64,000 bases of DNA from positions 248,001 through 312,000 of the forward strand of contig KV918807.1 of NCBI GenBank assembly GCA_002049455.2, in the 5' to 3' direction. Every line of letters starts with the position of its first letter. The stretch's first letter is position 1. Both the position numbers and the translations under genes were made by a program. This document shows, in pieces, positions 30,699 through 42,140 of the stretch. The notes beneath the pieces are model-generated. The model was not told the DNA's origin. It searched no databases and saw only the letters and a program-made list of their open reading frames with translations. This stretch comes from Porphyra umbilicalis. Its lineage: Eukaryota > Rhodophyta > Bangiophyceae > Bangiales > Bangiaceae.

Positions 30699-33600
30699 TG
30701 TCTATTCTCCCTCAAAAGAGGATCAAATGATCCTCTCTAGAGGATCATTTGATTCTCTCCCAGAATCGTCGATTCCAGGCCATCTGAGGAGGAAAACGGG
30801 CGATCTGGTCCCTACAGAATCACTGCCATGCGATTCTCGTCGAGACCAGTGCGCTGGGCCACAATGGCGCTGGTACAGCATAAAGAAGGCAGGTACTCTG
30901 TTATGATTATTTGAAAGAGGGATTTCCCTACGTACGGTATGACAACTGGCGGCTGGGCCGATGTCAGACCCTCCCGCCAGTCGAGGTCCTCCCGCAGCGG
31001 CGCGCCGACGGCGCGCGACACCGGCGGCCCGGGTGGCCGCCCCACCCCCGCCCCGCCGAGCACACCCGGCCCGTCGCGGTCGGTCGCATCGCCACCGCCA
31101 CCAAAGGCGGCCGCCCAGCGGCCGCCGCCGCCGCCGCCGCCGTCGCCGCCGCCCGGCGAGACGCCCGCCACGTGGCGCGCGGACGCGGAGGCACCCCATC
31201 TGCCCGCCCCGCCCGGCGCGGACGCGCCGTCATCGTCGACGGCGTCCGCGGCTCCGACGCCGTCTCCCGTCGGTGGCGGCGGCGGCGGCGGCGCAAAGGC
31301 GCGCTCGCAGCAGGCGGCGCTGCCGCGGGGGGACGGTACTGTTGGCTGCGTTGAGGGTGGCGGCACACGTACTGCCGACCACAGCGGCAGCCCAGGCGAT
31401 GACGGCGGAGAAAACGCCACCGACGGGCGGGGGGTCACACGTAGTGGCAGTGCGCGGGGGTGACAGGGCGGGGGGGGGCTGGTGGGGGCGCCCTACTGGC
31501 GCAGGGCGGACGGCGCACTGGACCCTATAAAGCGAGAAGTGAAGCTAGGGCTGGCGCGGCCTGTGGCGACAGGCGCGAGAGCGGCGGCGGGCGACGAGCA
31601 GTCAAGCTACCGCCGCCGGCGGACGTGCGCTGTGGTTTGTTCTGTCAGGTTCCCCTTACGACTGTGGCGCAACTGCGGAGCGGCCCCCGGCTGTTGCCGC
31701 TGCCGCCAACCGACAGTGACGCGGCGGCGGCTGGGCCGGCGTCATCGGCGACGACAGCTGTGGCGGCGGCCAGCGCAGACGCGCCGCAGCCCATCTGTTA
31801 GCTGTGTATGAATACGCCTCGTGTGTAATGAACCGGCACACCGAGCCCAGCAACGCGTCCACCGCCACAGCGGACGCAACCTGCAGAACATAAGCCTTCG
31901 CAGTTTAGTGCACTTGAACCTGATATTTAGCAGTAGTTTACATGCTGAAACACGTGTCGACAAGTAGAAAAATGTATTCCATGGCCTAAATGTCCAAATG
32001 GTGCACTTCACGCATGTGCTGGTCAAAACATGGCCGACCCGTCTTGGGACCACAAAAATACACCTCGCCGCCCTTGGTCTCGCGGCAGCCCGAGCAGACA
32101 TACGACGTCCGGCGGCGCTCGCAGCCCCGACACGTGCGCTGCGCGCGCTGGTCACCGTCATGCGTGGACTCCCCCGTACGCCGCTTCAACGTGGGGGTCA
32201 GGTGGATGCCAACGCCGAAGCGCAGGGGCGGCACCCCACGGTCAGCGGAATCCACAGCCGGGGCACCACGCGCCCGGAGCCCCACAGTGTTGAACGTGTT
32301 GTCGATTTGCTCCGCTGCCAGGTCCTCGTAGAACTGGTTTTGCGTGAGCTCTGCCGCCGTCCCGTGCGCCCCCGAGTACAGCATCCAGGTATCAATGACG
32401 CACATGCCCAAAAGGGAGAGGTTCACACGCATCAACCAATCGTGCCTGATCAGCTTGTGCTCCAGCTGTAAATCGTCCTGCCGACATCGGTTGTGACGGT
32501 CAATCTGGGCAGAGCATTGGTCGTAGGTCTCGACGACCTGCGGCTGTGCGACAGTGAGAACCACGCGCTCAGCGTCGTCCCCCACCTGCCGCCACCGCAC
32601 GCGATCGAATGGCGTCCCAGGTAGGGTGGTCGACGCCAAGGAGATGAAGTAACGCCGCTCGCGGTCCACCCACAGGACGGCCATCATATCGGTGACCCCG
32701 TCCGCCGTGGTGTGGACGTACGAAACGTGCTCCCCCCGCTCCTCCAGCGGTAGCACCGACAACGCGCCCAAAGGAAACCCCTTTGTCCCCGTTTTCACCA
32801 CGCCGATGAACCGAAGGCCCATGCTCAGGAGCTGTTTCGTGGCCGTCACGCTTGCAAATTACGAATCAGCGCACACAACCCGCTTAGTGCCAGCCCAGGG
32901 GGCTACCAACTTCTTGAGCACGGCAGTGCCGTGTGGGAAGTTGTTCTCTTGGCCCGTAGCCTCCTCGTGGCGGTGCTTCGCCGTTGTGACGACGCTCAGC
33001 CGCAACATAATTCCGCTCCGTCCGCATGCCGCATTTTGGATTTCACAACCGTTCTCGGGCTTGCGATCAATTGCCACGTACATCGGCAGGCCTCGGAGAA
33101 TCCAATGACCCCCTTGGCCATACCATTTGCACATGGACTCGTCGACGCAAAGTAAGTCGCTCGGCGACACGCGGGAAGCCCGGTGATCGTTGATGGAGGC
33201 GATAAAATCGTTGATGAGTTGCCACCGACGCTTCTCGGAGGCGTCGTCCGCCCCGCCAGTCTGCTGGCTGAAGGTCATGCAAGACCACAGGGCATCAAAG
33301 CGGCGTCGCGACATGCCTGTGCGCTCGCCAAAGGCGTGGGCAAGAATATACTTGCTGCGAGCCCGCATCGCCCACAAATCTGCGCGCGCGTCGGACTCGT
33401 AGTGGGTGGCCAACAGCGTCACGCCAACCCACTTGAGGACCTCCCCCCCGTCGGTGGGCTGCATGCCGCGGGCCTCGAGCTTCATTGAGGTCAGTCGCAT
33501 CATCCGCGTCAGCTGATCCATGGGAAACATAGCCCAAAAGTAGTCTTAGGGCCGACGCGTCTGCCCAGGACCCAGCACATCCCCTCCCTCCTGGATAACC

Positions 33601-34833
33601 TCCCCGCCGGGCGACTGTACCGACCACATCTGTCGAGGTACGGGACCACCGATGGGCTCACTGACAGCGCGTGGCGTCCACGTCAGCCCGTGAGCGGTGG
33701 CGACAGCCGGTTCCACGGGGCGGCGGGGGGGGGGGGAGGCACTACCAGCCCCTTGCGGGAGAGTAGTACCTGTCGTGCCCGTGGGTGGGTGGGGGGAAGC
33801 CTGCCCGCGCGGGGTGGGGGGGGGGGTAGGGCTTGACCACCTACAGCGGGCGGGGGGAGGGGGGCACAGGCGTTGCCGACGGTCTGGCTACCAGGTGCAG
33901 ACGCCTGGGTCACCGGGGTACCCAGCTCGACAGCTGATTGGTCAGCCAGTAGCTCATGGGGGGGGGCCGGCCTCGCCCGTACGCTGGCCAACCCCAGCAG
34001 CTTCTCAACCGTGCGCCCGCGCCAAATCCACGACGTGCGCAGCTCCGTCTTGTTTCGCCCGCCCTTGCCCTTGCTGCGGACCACCTGCAGCACAGCTCCG
34101 TCCAGGTAGAAGGTCCTGGCCAAAGCACCGCGGAAGCGGCTCAGCTCAGCCAGGTTGGTGATGTGCACGGCCTTGGTGTGGACCGTCGCGCCCACTACCA
34201 GGCAGGCATCAACAGCCTTGCCCGTCTTGGGCGCGGAAGGGGGAGAGGGGGGGCACGCAGGTTGGGGGGGGGGCAGGAAGGCGGCCGGGGGCGCGCGGGG
34301 GGGGGGGGGGCGGTACAGGACTCGACGGCGCTGGGGGGGGTGGCGCAGGGGGGCGGGCACCGCCAGACACATGCGGGGCAGCGGCAACCGTGGGCTTGCG
34401 ACGCACCATGGTGGCAGCGAAGGGGGCAGCGAGAGGGAGAGAAAGTCGAAAGGGGGAGGGGGGGCGGTCTCGGTGTGCGACCGCACGGCCGTCTGCGGCA
34501 GACGGCTCCAGGCGCGTTGATGGGGGCGAGGGGAGGCCGCTGGGCGGGCAACAGGCATCTGATATGTGAGCTGAGAGCGGTGTTTCGGTGGACGCCGTAC
34601 GGAACGGGGGCGTGGCGGGAATGCGCTTGCTGCGCGCCAAAAAAAGTGCCACAGGTCGAGTTTCTCTCCTTTTTGGAGGCACCGGAGTTCTCCCATGCGT
34701 AATCAGACCGCGCTGAGTTCGTTTCTGGTGTCAGAAAAGATGCCAGACGCTGGGAAGCACTCGAAAAAGCGTGCAGAAAAAGATGATCAAATGATCCTAA
34801 AAGGATCAAAGTGTGCTGTTGGTAGAATAGACA
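30699..34833 (-). mobile_element. piggyBac-family transposon with CTAG target duplication, inserted in Tnp2
   Basis: Ends TGTCTATTCTCCC (30699) and, inverted, TGTCTATTCTACC (34833). CTAG occurs immediately outside both ends (30695-30698, 34834-34837). Removing the element and one CTAG joins the Tnp2 reading frame exactly (…MVS-RATWY…), because 4139 bases shift frame 2 into frame 0 as observed. Just inside each end is a GATC-AAAT-GATC type palindrome (30718-30735; 34784-34797). The element holds a piggyBac transposase pseudogene; its left 1.2 kb (30736-31980) is GC-rich low complexity without a gene that I can support. Confidence 0.85.
31986..34411 (-). pseudogene. piggyBac-family transposase (DDE_Tnp_1_7) with C-terminal Cys-rich domain, inactivated
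   Basis: Likely begins near ATG 34411 with a P-rich segment containing several long G/C runs, where the frame slips; a conserved-looking region follows (KTGKAVDACLVVG, TEL-RTSWIWRGRTVEKLLG). The core starts DYFWAMFPMDQLTRMM (33533). First catalytic Asp: LLCVDESMCKWYG (~33130); second: VVCADS (~32864); third: VLWVDRERRYFISL (~32650). The C-terminal zinc-binding domain has CRGC, CSGCRE and YFCGPKTGRPCFDQHMREVH. Stops: TAA directly before DYFW (33536-33534), and TAA at 32861-32859 directly after the second Asp, where the family has Tyr or Phe (DSYF/DNFF); the same frame continues on both sides. It therefore cannot make a full protein now. Confidence 0.85.
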
Positions 34834-34910
34834 CTAGACACCATCTTGATTCCACTGTGTCCGCCGTCAGAGCACACGAAGCAGGAGCACGGATACTTTT
34901 CTCCCGCCAT

Positions 34911-37032
34911 GCCGGCAGCTGGAAGAGGGAAGGGTGCGGGTAGGGGGGGCCGGTGCGGTCTTGGGCAGGAGGTGACAGGTGCGATGCACCCCGGCGGTGT
35001 AGTTGTCGATGGCTCTCCCATGAAGAATCATCGAGAAGTCCGAAGGGTACTCTATTATACAGAACTGGAAAAGAGATAGGGCCAATCAATGAGGTGGATC
35101 ATGTTGCTGACAGCAGAAGGCAGTGAAAGCTTCTGTTGGCTTCGGGGCCTTTCCGATCGAGATCTCGGTTGGAAGTATTTGAAGGGTTCCAAGCCCCAGA
35201 TTTTTCCGCGCCGGCCACAGGCCTCAGAAAAGCCTTCCAGAGTGATCACGAGAGGCGGCCTGTGCATTGCTGTGTCTCTCTTCCTGCACCGTCCTCGCGT
35301 CCAGTGCTAATGGGTGCGCGGGGTCGAGGCGCGGTGGGGCGCGGGCACCGGGCACCAGGGGAGTGGTCGCTCAGGGCGCGCCCCCCCTCCCGCAGCCCAC
35401 TATCTGGGCGTGGCGCGGCGGCGTCGGGGCACGGGGGCGCCGGGCACGGCGCGCGGGGGCGCCGGGATGAGCGCAGCGGTCGCGGCGCGCGGGCGCACGG
35501 GCACTCAGGACGCAGGAGCGCCGCGCCCGTGCCATGAGCTGACCAGCAATCCCTGTTTGATCCGCACGAACCGGGCTCAGGGGCCAAAAATCCTAGGTTG
35601 ACCCGCATGAAGAGCTCCGATATTCCAGAAAACCTAGGATTCCCTGTCAGAAACCGGGTATTTTGCGTCAGATTTTCTTGTAAGGCCGGCGTCGCGCAAC
35701 GGCCGGCTTCTCGACCGCAGGCAGCGACGACCGCCGCCCCGCCGCCATGCTTCAGCGCCTCGATCGGCAGAGGCAAGCGTCGACGCCACCCAAACACCCG
35801 TCCATGGCACTCACGGGGGGAAGGGGGACCGTTGCTGCGGCCGCCGCTCCGACATGTGGCCGAAACGGGTGCACTGTTGTCACACCCAGGGGAACCAGCA
35901 GCCGCCTCGGCCCGCCCTCCACCCCCCCCTCACAGCCACCGCGCCCGCAGAGAGCGACCACGATCCCACCGGCGGGGAATCCGCACGCCACCCTTGGAGT
36001 GTGTGCGTCGGGTCCCAGAGCCTTTCCCCCAGCGGACGCGTCACATTGGCGGCACAACGAACGGCGCCGCGCCCGCCGCGCGGGCCTTGCCGCGCCGGTG
36101 GCACCCGCGGCGGCGGCGTGGGGACACACGGTTGCCATCAGCGTCGGCTCCTGCCTATGAACGCTTCCCGACCGCACCCCCGCCAACCCCGCCACTCCCG
36201 CACCCCCGCCAACCCCGCCACTCTTGCACTCCCGCCTACCCCTCCACCCCCGCACCCCCGCCAACCCAGCCGATACCACACCCCCGGCAACGCCACCACC
36301 CCTGCACCCTCTTTAACCCCTTCACCCCCGCTACCCCCCGCCAAACCCGACATTCCCCCCACTGCCTCTGATGCAACCGCACGCCGTTTGCCGCAAGAAA
36401 AAAAAAGCACCAACGCCAGCCAGAGCACGACGAAAAGTAGTGAGCATGACATAAAGCAGCGGTCAGACGCGTGATGAGCGGGCTGGCTGCTCAGCGGCCA
36501 GGCACCGTAGCGCATGATGTCCACCCGGCCCATGCAGTCAACACTCCCACCCACAAACACCATTTACACTCTCATGACACAGCGACAGTGTAAAGGCTCA
36601 CCACATACAGGTGCAGAGAAGGCGGGAGCAAGATGACGTACGCAGCCGACGACGAATACCGGGGGAAGGAGGGGGGGGCAGCGACCGAGGGGGGGGCAGC
36701 GACTGGTGATGCGGAATAGGTGGCGGGCTCAAGAGGGGGATCGTCGGCAAGCTGCTGGGTGACACATGCGGGGGGGATGGTGGGCAGGTGGGGGACAGGG
36801 GGCGAGGGGGACACAAAGAGGGGAACGGAGCGGTTTGGGTGGTCACGCAGCGACCACGGATAGGTCGACGGCTGTGAGCTAGGCAGATGAGAGTGTGTAT
36901 GGTCGCGCCGACCCGGTGGGATCCCAAAACGGGGGAGAAACCCAGTCAGCGACGACTGGGGGGGTGCGGGAGAGAGGCTCCGTAGCACGTGCGGGGGTGG
37001 TGGTGGTTGGTCGATGGGCGGTTGCCGTGGCG
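34911..37032. other. Interval without a supported gene (Tnp2 upstream region and low-complexity DNA)
   Basis: Immediately upstream of the Tnp2 ATG the minus strand has GTATAATAGA (about 35060-35051), a possible TATA box. Further right are GC-rich low-complexity stretches, the C-rich minisatellite at 36171-36330 and G-runs (36660-36800). I see no coding frame with recognisable motifs. Confidence 0.4.
36171..36330. repeat. C-rich minisatellite
   Basis: Several units resembling CGCACCCCCGCCAACCCCGC, with CACTC-type spacers, in tandem with variation. Confidence 0.6.
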
Positions 37033-37093
37033 GGGGGGTGGAGTGGGCTCAGCAGATCTGCTCTGCTCAGCAGATCTGCCCACTCCACCCCCC
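37033..37093. repeat. Long perfect hairpin (16-bp stem)
   Basis: GGGGGGTGGAGTGGGC (37033-37048) and its exact inverse (37078-37093) enclose 29 bases that contain TCAGCAGATCTGCTC and a second CAGCAGATCTG. Confidence 0.8.
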
Positions 37094-37299
37094 AGCTACG
37101 CCAACCGCCGGCGCCCGCGAGGGCGCCCGACAGACCATCGTCTTGACGCCAGTCACGTGGCGGGCGTGACAAAGATCTGTCAGACGAGCCTTCCTCGGAT
37201 TGCCGATCCAGCAATCTGACCAGAGCCTGTCCACTAGAGATCGTTTGTCATTGGCACCTGCGTAGTCTGAAACAAGGCCTGACAAGATCTGAACCAGAG

Positions 37300-38296
37300 G
37301 CCATACAAGCTATTTTGGCCTCTGCTCCCAGAAATATCTTGTATCGGCTCTTTTTCCCGGAATTTGAACTGCTGTGCGATGGAGGCGCGGCGGGTGGGGC
37401 GACCGCGGACGAAGGGGGCTTGGGCGCGCCCGCCGCCTGGCGGACGGCGCAGCATCGGCGGCGGCCGGTCGGGACGGTGCCACCGCCGCCACTGGCCGGC
37501 GGCGGCTGCGGCTCCTCGTCGGCGTGTGCCCGCAGCAGCGCGCCGGCGGCGACGCCCGCGCCGCGCTGTGGGTTTCGCCCGCCGCCCACCGGTCACCGGG
37601 TACAGCGCCCAGCGCGTTGCAGCCGGCTGGGTGTCGTCGTTCTAGTCGCGAGTCTCCCGTGCGTTGCGCTCAGACGCGCTTGCGATTTGGTGCTGCCGCG
37701 TGTATGGCGGACGCGCTTGCCCGCCCGCCGCGCGCTGCTCTGCTCCAGTGAGGTCCGCACGTGGGACGCGCGCCCACTGTTTGAGCCAGCGGCGCTGCCA
37801 TGCAGGGCGCGCCGTGGGGCACTGGCGGCCCGCAGGTTCGCCACCGCGCCGCCTCGGCGGCCCTGCCGAGTGTCGTGTGGGGCCAGCCGCACAGCAGAGA
37901 ATTCACTGGTGGTTGACAGCCGCCGCGTTGTGGGCCGCTGCTCCCTCCTGGGCCGGCCCAGCAGCCCGCACAAGATCGCCACGCCGAACCCTCTGCCTCG
38001 TGGCCGCACCCGAGGCTCCAGCGCACCACGTCACCCCAAAAGGCGGGCACGCTGTACGTGTGGCCCCAGCGCAAGCGGAACCCCGCCCCACGGGCGTGGC
38101 CAGCACCTTGCGGGCGGCGTGGGGGGCCGTCGTGCGCGACTGTCCCGCGCGGTGCTCGCCTCGGGCGCTCAGCGCACTACTGCAATGATTGCAATGACCA
38201 CGCGGCGGCGACAATTGCCGCCGCCCCCGCGGCGGGGGCGCCACCGCCAGGAGCACCGGCCGGCACTACCCCCGCCCCTGCACCCGCCGCCGCCAC
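37300..38296. other. GC-rich interval without a supported gene
   Basis: Frames of 113-390 codons are open on both strands but are Arg/Pro/Ala-rich with no recognisable motif; they overlap one another and end inside the neighbouring transposon. Could be host UTR or promoter sequence. Confidence 0.35.
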
Positions 38297-39567
38297 CGTC
38301 CCTGCACGGGGCAGCCTCAACAGAACGCGATTCTATTCCGGCGCGCGTTACCGAACAAGCAGGCATCGAACGCGATTCTGCTCAACTAATGTTCGGCAGC
38401 GCGGCTCTGGATCGCCGGATTGTGCAAGAAACGGGCGCAACATGCAGGGCACACGATCTCCACTGTCTTAGATTGAGGTTTAGATGACAGCGTCTTAGAC
38501 GACACAATGAGGTAATGTATTCCAGAGTTCTTTGCCTATAATATGAATATATGGGATTTGATGATTGGGTCTGACCGTTGCACCTCGGGCTGGACCTTCC
38601 CGATGTGCCGAGAGACCCACGTCCATTTTGTTTTGCGCGCTACCATCTCTACGCTCAACGCGACGACCGACAGCCCGGTGGACACAGACATCTCAACAGT
38701 TCCATGTGAAAGAAACACCGTGCCCAGAAGGACAAGTAAAGAAGACACTGAGCACAGCAGCAAGTCAGTCCATCCATGGTCAGCAACGTCAAAAACAAAC
38801 CAAGCTCACGTCACATGCAGCCACCCAGCCGGCAGAACCGCGGATCCACGGTCGTGCGGCAACAACTGTTCAGTGCATATCGAGGTGGGAAGAAGACGGA
38901 CCAGGAGGAGCACACGGGGGGGTTGGGGTAGGGGGGCATTCGCGGGCGGGGAGTGTGGCATGGAACGTACGCTTGGTGTCGAGAAGCGCTCATGGAGGGG
39001 ATGCGTCCACAGGGCGGGTGGGAAGGCGAGGCAAAGGCAAGGAGCCGCAGTGGGACGAGACGGAAAGGGGGCGCGGGGGGTAGGGCGGCAAAGCGGCAGC
39101 GTGTTGCAAGAAAGTTGGCGGTAGCATCTGGTGGGCGAAGACGACATGGGTGACGACGGTGGGCGGGGCGTGGGTGGCTGCGAGCGCGAGGTGGAAGGCA
39201 GCCTCCCACGGTGACAGGGAGATTGCATGATGCCGCTCGTCCAACAACGCTGTGAAGTTTCTACCAAACTCGTGGATATTTTTGATGATGCGAGCATGTA
39301 TTAGTTGACAGTTGGATGTTTAAGTATGCTTAGAGATGCGACCTCTCTTGGTTCTTCGTTAGGAACCGGATCGGGGACGTTACCCTGATGAGGGCCTAGC
39401 ACATGCATGTTTCCCCCTCAAAACAGGTCAACAGTATCGGCGAACACAATGGCGGTCTGTTAGGGCTTTGTTGTCCGACCAAACGGACCAACAGATCGGC
39501 TCTTGTTCGCGTGTTGACAAAGAAACATACTGCTCGGCAATTAGTTGGTTTTCCCCGTGCAACGACG
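38297..39567 (+). mobile_element. TIR transposon, family A copy 1 (left arm of a palindrome)
   Basis: Left end GTCCCTGCACGGGGCAGCC, right end inverted GTCGTTGCACGGGGAAAACC. The ends carry arrays of GAACAGA/TCTGTTC-like motifs. The copy is almost identical, in inverse orientation, to 39724-41378: position x pairs with 79291-x. No transposase is recognisable; the 193- and 172-codon frames occur identically in both arms and are not supported as genes. At 38349-38350 it shows the unoccupied TA site of the MITE found in copy 2. Confidence 0.75.
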
Positions 39568-39723
39568 ACCGGGGCCACCGCCGACGCGGCGGCGGCAGCG
39601 GCAGTCGCCCGCCCGTCCCGCCCGTCGACCTCCGCTGGTCCCCCTGCCCGCTGTGCAGGAGGTTTGAAATCGCTTTGCGCGACGAGATCGGCGTCGGCTG
39701 GTCGAAGGGGGTCTCAAACGTAA
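39568..39723. other. 156-bp unique spacer at the centre of the palindrome
   Basis: GC-rich sequence not shared by the arms; separates the two inverted transposon copies. Could be flanking DNA trapped between two insertions. Confidence 0.6.
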
Positions 39724-41378
39724 CGTCGCTGCACGGGGAAAACCAACTAATTGCCGAGCAGTATGTTTCTTTGTCAACACGCGAACAAGAGCCGATCTGT
39801 TGGTCCGTTTGGTCGGACAACAAAGCCCTAACAGACCGCCATTGTGTTCGCCGATACTGTTGACCTGTTTTGAGGGGGAAACATGCATGTGCTAGGCCCT
39901 CATCAGGGTAACGTCCCCGATCCGGTTCCTAACGAAGAACCAAGAGAGGTCGCATCTCTAAGCATACTTAAACATCCAACTGTCAACTAATACATGCTCG
40001 CATCATCAAAAATATCCACGAGTTTGGTAGAAACTTCACAGCGTTGTTGGACGAGCGGCATCATGCAATCTCCCTGTCACCGTGGGAGGCTGCCTTCCAC
40101 CTCGCGCTCGCAGCCACCCACGCCCCGCCCACCGTCGTCACCCATGTCGTCTTCGCCCACCAGATGCTACCGCCAACTTTCTTGCAACACGCTGCCGCTT
40201 TGCCGCCCTACCCCCCGCGCCCCCTTTCCGTCTCGTCCCACTGCGGCTCCTTGCCTTTGCCTCGCCTTCCCACCCGCCCTGTGGACGCATCCCCTCCATG
40301 AGCGCTTCTCGACACCAAGCGTACGTTCCATGCCACACTCCCCGCCCGCGAATGCCCCCCTACCCCAACCCCCCCGTGTGCTCCTCCTGGTCCGTCTTCT
40401 TCCCACCTCGATATGCACTGAACAGTTGTTGCCGCACGACCGTGGATCCGCGGTTCTGCCGGCTGGGTGGCTGCATGTGACGTGAGCTTGGTTTGTTTTT
40501 GACGTTGCTGACCATGGATGGACTGACTTGCTGCTGTGCTCAGTGTCTTCTTTACTTGTCCTTCTGGGCACGGTGTTTCTTTCACATGGAACTGTTGAGA
40601 TGTCTGTGTCCACCGGGCTGTCGGTCGTCGCGTTGAGCGTAGAGATGGTAGCGCGCAAAACAAAATGGACGTGGGTCTCTCGGCACATCGGGAAGGTCCA
40701 GCCCGAGGTGCAACGGTCAGACCCAATCATCAAATCCCATATATTCATATTATAGGCAAAGAACTCTGGAATACATTACCTCATTGTGTCGTCTAAGACG
40801 CTGTCATCTAAACCTCAATCTAAGACAGTGGAGATCGTGTGCCCTGCATGTTGCGCCCGTTTCTGGCACAATCCCGTGATCCAGAGCCGGGCTGCCGAAC
40901 ATACATAAAACATAATCGTGTTTGTTGCCTGCTTGTTCGATATTGCTGATCCCCGAATTTTGTCCTGGTGGACAGAGACTGACTTGCGGACCGACTCTCC
41001 CCACCAATCAGATGCGCCCCTGGGACTGACTTGGTGCTCCTGGTTGCTTACATGTGCCCATACAGCCTCCTCTTTTTTTCTGCACTTCTGGCAAGGAGAC
41101 AGTAGAAAATCTCAAGATCTCGTGTTGGCAGCTTGGTCCGTGCCAAGAAAATCGGATCAAGCGGCAACAAACAGTGAGTTCTGCTGGATGCAACTTCATG
41201 GTACCGAGTGCGAGCTTTCTATTGGCTTTGATGCCTTCTTACTGTCGTTTTAAACCAATCGAGTGCTCTTATTCAGAGTTAGTCTCTGTCTCTGTCCCCC
41301 AGGACAAAATTCGGGGATCAGCAATAACGCGCGCCGGAATAGAATCGCGTTCTGTTGAGGCTGCCCCATGCAGCGACG
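39724..41378 (-). mobile_element. TIR transposon, family A copy 2 (right arm, carrying a MITE)
   Basis: Ends CGTCGCTGCACGGGGAAAAC (left) and, inverted, CGTCGCTGCATGGGGCAGCC (right). Identical in nearly all positions to copy 1 except for the 384-base difference caused by the MITE plus its TA duplication (beyond it, paired positions sum to 79675). Confidence 0.75.
40943..41324. mobile_element. MITE of the TA-flanked 'TTGCTG' family, complete copy (382 bp)
   Basis: Ends TTGCTGATCCCCGAATTTTG and its inverse, flanked by TA (40941-40942, 41325-41326). Copy 1 of the host transposon has the same site with a single TA, so the duplication is proved inside this window. It contains no gene and must be moved by a transposase encoded elsewhere. 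Confidence 0.95.
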
Positions 41379-42140
41379 ACCAGCGGACGCCCCGCCCCTC
41401 TGGCGGAACGTTGCCATCGTGGGTGGCCTGCGAGTGAGCACGAAAAAGCATGCAGAAACCACGCAAGCGATTCCACCAATCAAACGAGCCATGCAGACTG
41501 TGGCAGGCACGCCCCACACGGGGCCTCAGAGGAGCTTTTCTGTCTCGATACCCCGCATGCATCGAGTGCCTTGCAGCGCTCCACACCGCCGCAAGGTGCC
41601 TCAATTGGGAGACACACCTCGGTTTTCTGTCGCGGGCGGGCTCCGTGGTTTTGGGTCATCTGTTGGCTGTCAAATGAGCACGCTGTAGACGGTCTCGGAC
41701 GTTCTTTGGGGCATCCAGGATGGTGGCGGTTGGGTGCTCTGCGGCCCGCCTCGGAGCGCGACACCAGCACCCGACCTCGAGCACCCCCACAGGGGGTGTC
41801 GCGCTCTTTCTCTCGCCCCTCCCCGTGCTTCCTCGGCAGGGTGCGGCAGCGGCAGCCGTTGTTCCCGCCCCCGCGCGGACGCTTCACCGCGGCCCGGCCG
41901 CATGTTCCCGCGCTTTCCCGCCCCCCCCTCCTGCCCCGCCTCCCCGTACCATTCTCGGTCGGGTGCTTGCGGCGTTGCTCCGCGCACCACCGCCGGGCTG
42001 CCGACGACGATGCAGCGTCGGCCGCGTGCGTCGCCGGCTCGAGGTTGTCTCTCCACTCGGGCCCCCACCATTTCCCCTCGCCGCCGCTTCACGGCAGCTA
42101 TGCGTTGGGACCACCGCGTGCGCGCGCATTGCTTTTGACA

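Larger units (their letters stand above)
25660..34910 (-). pseudogene. Tnp2-family (CACTA-like) transposase gene, split by two inserted transposons
   Basis: Starts at ATG 34910 with a cysteine-rich N-terminus (CSCFVCSDGG), then is cut by the piggyBac-type element. It resumes at 30694 with RATWYAHQRPEKRRR, an acidic/P-rich region and DCCRNGCLAFT, is cut again by the pogo-like element (27901-30053), and resumes at about 27900 with CDACGAPRYKADGKP, GWPSVMTPLSMSPDQRTRNK, TPGPKQPVNLESFPHP, SLDTMHLVLLNVVPHMWNLF and PMERKIGTLGNLIRSH. The order and motifs are those of Tnp2 transposases. Decay: a frameshift at a T9 run (27677-27685), in-frame TAA 27084, a frameshift near 26985, in-frame TGA 26443, and in-frame TAA 25795; the true end is TAG at 25660-25662. 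The frame upstream of each stop continues as coding sequence downstream. No TIRs of the parent element were found. Confidence 0.85.

Noticed and set aside
37315-38487. 390-codon plus-strand frame
   Set aside because: Its end lies inside a transposon arm, composition is Arg/Pro/Ala-rich, and two other frames are open over the same stretch.
38543-40748. Identical 193- and 172-codon frames in both palindrome arms
   Set aside because: They repeat because the DNA is duplicated. They have no motifs, and two overlapping frames are equally open.
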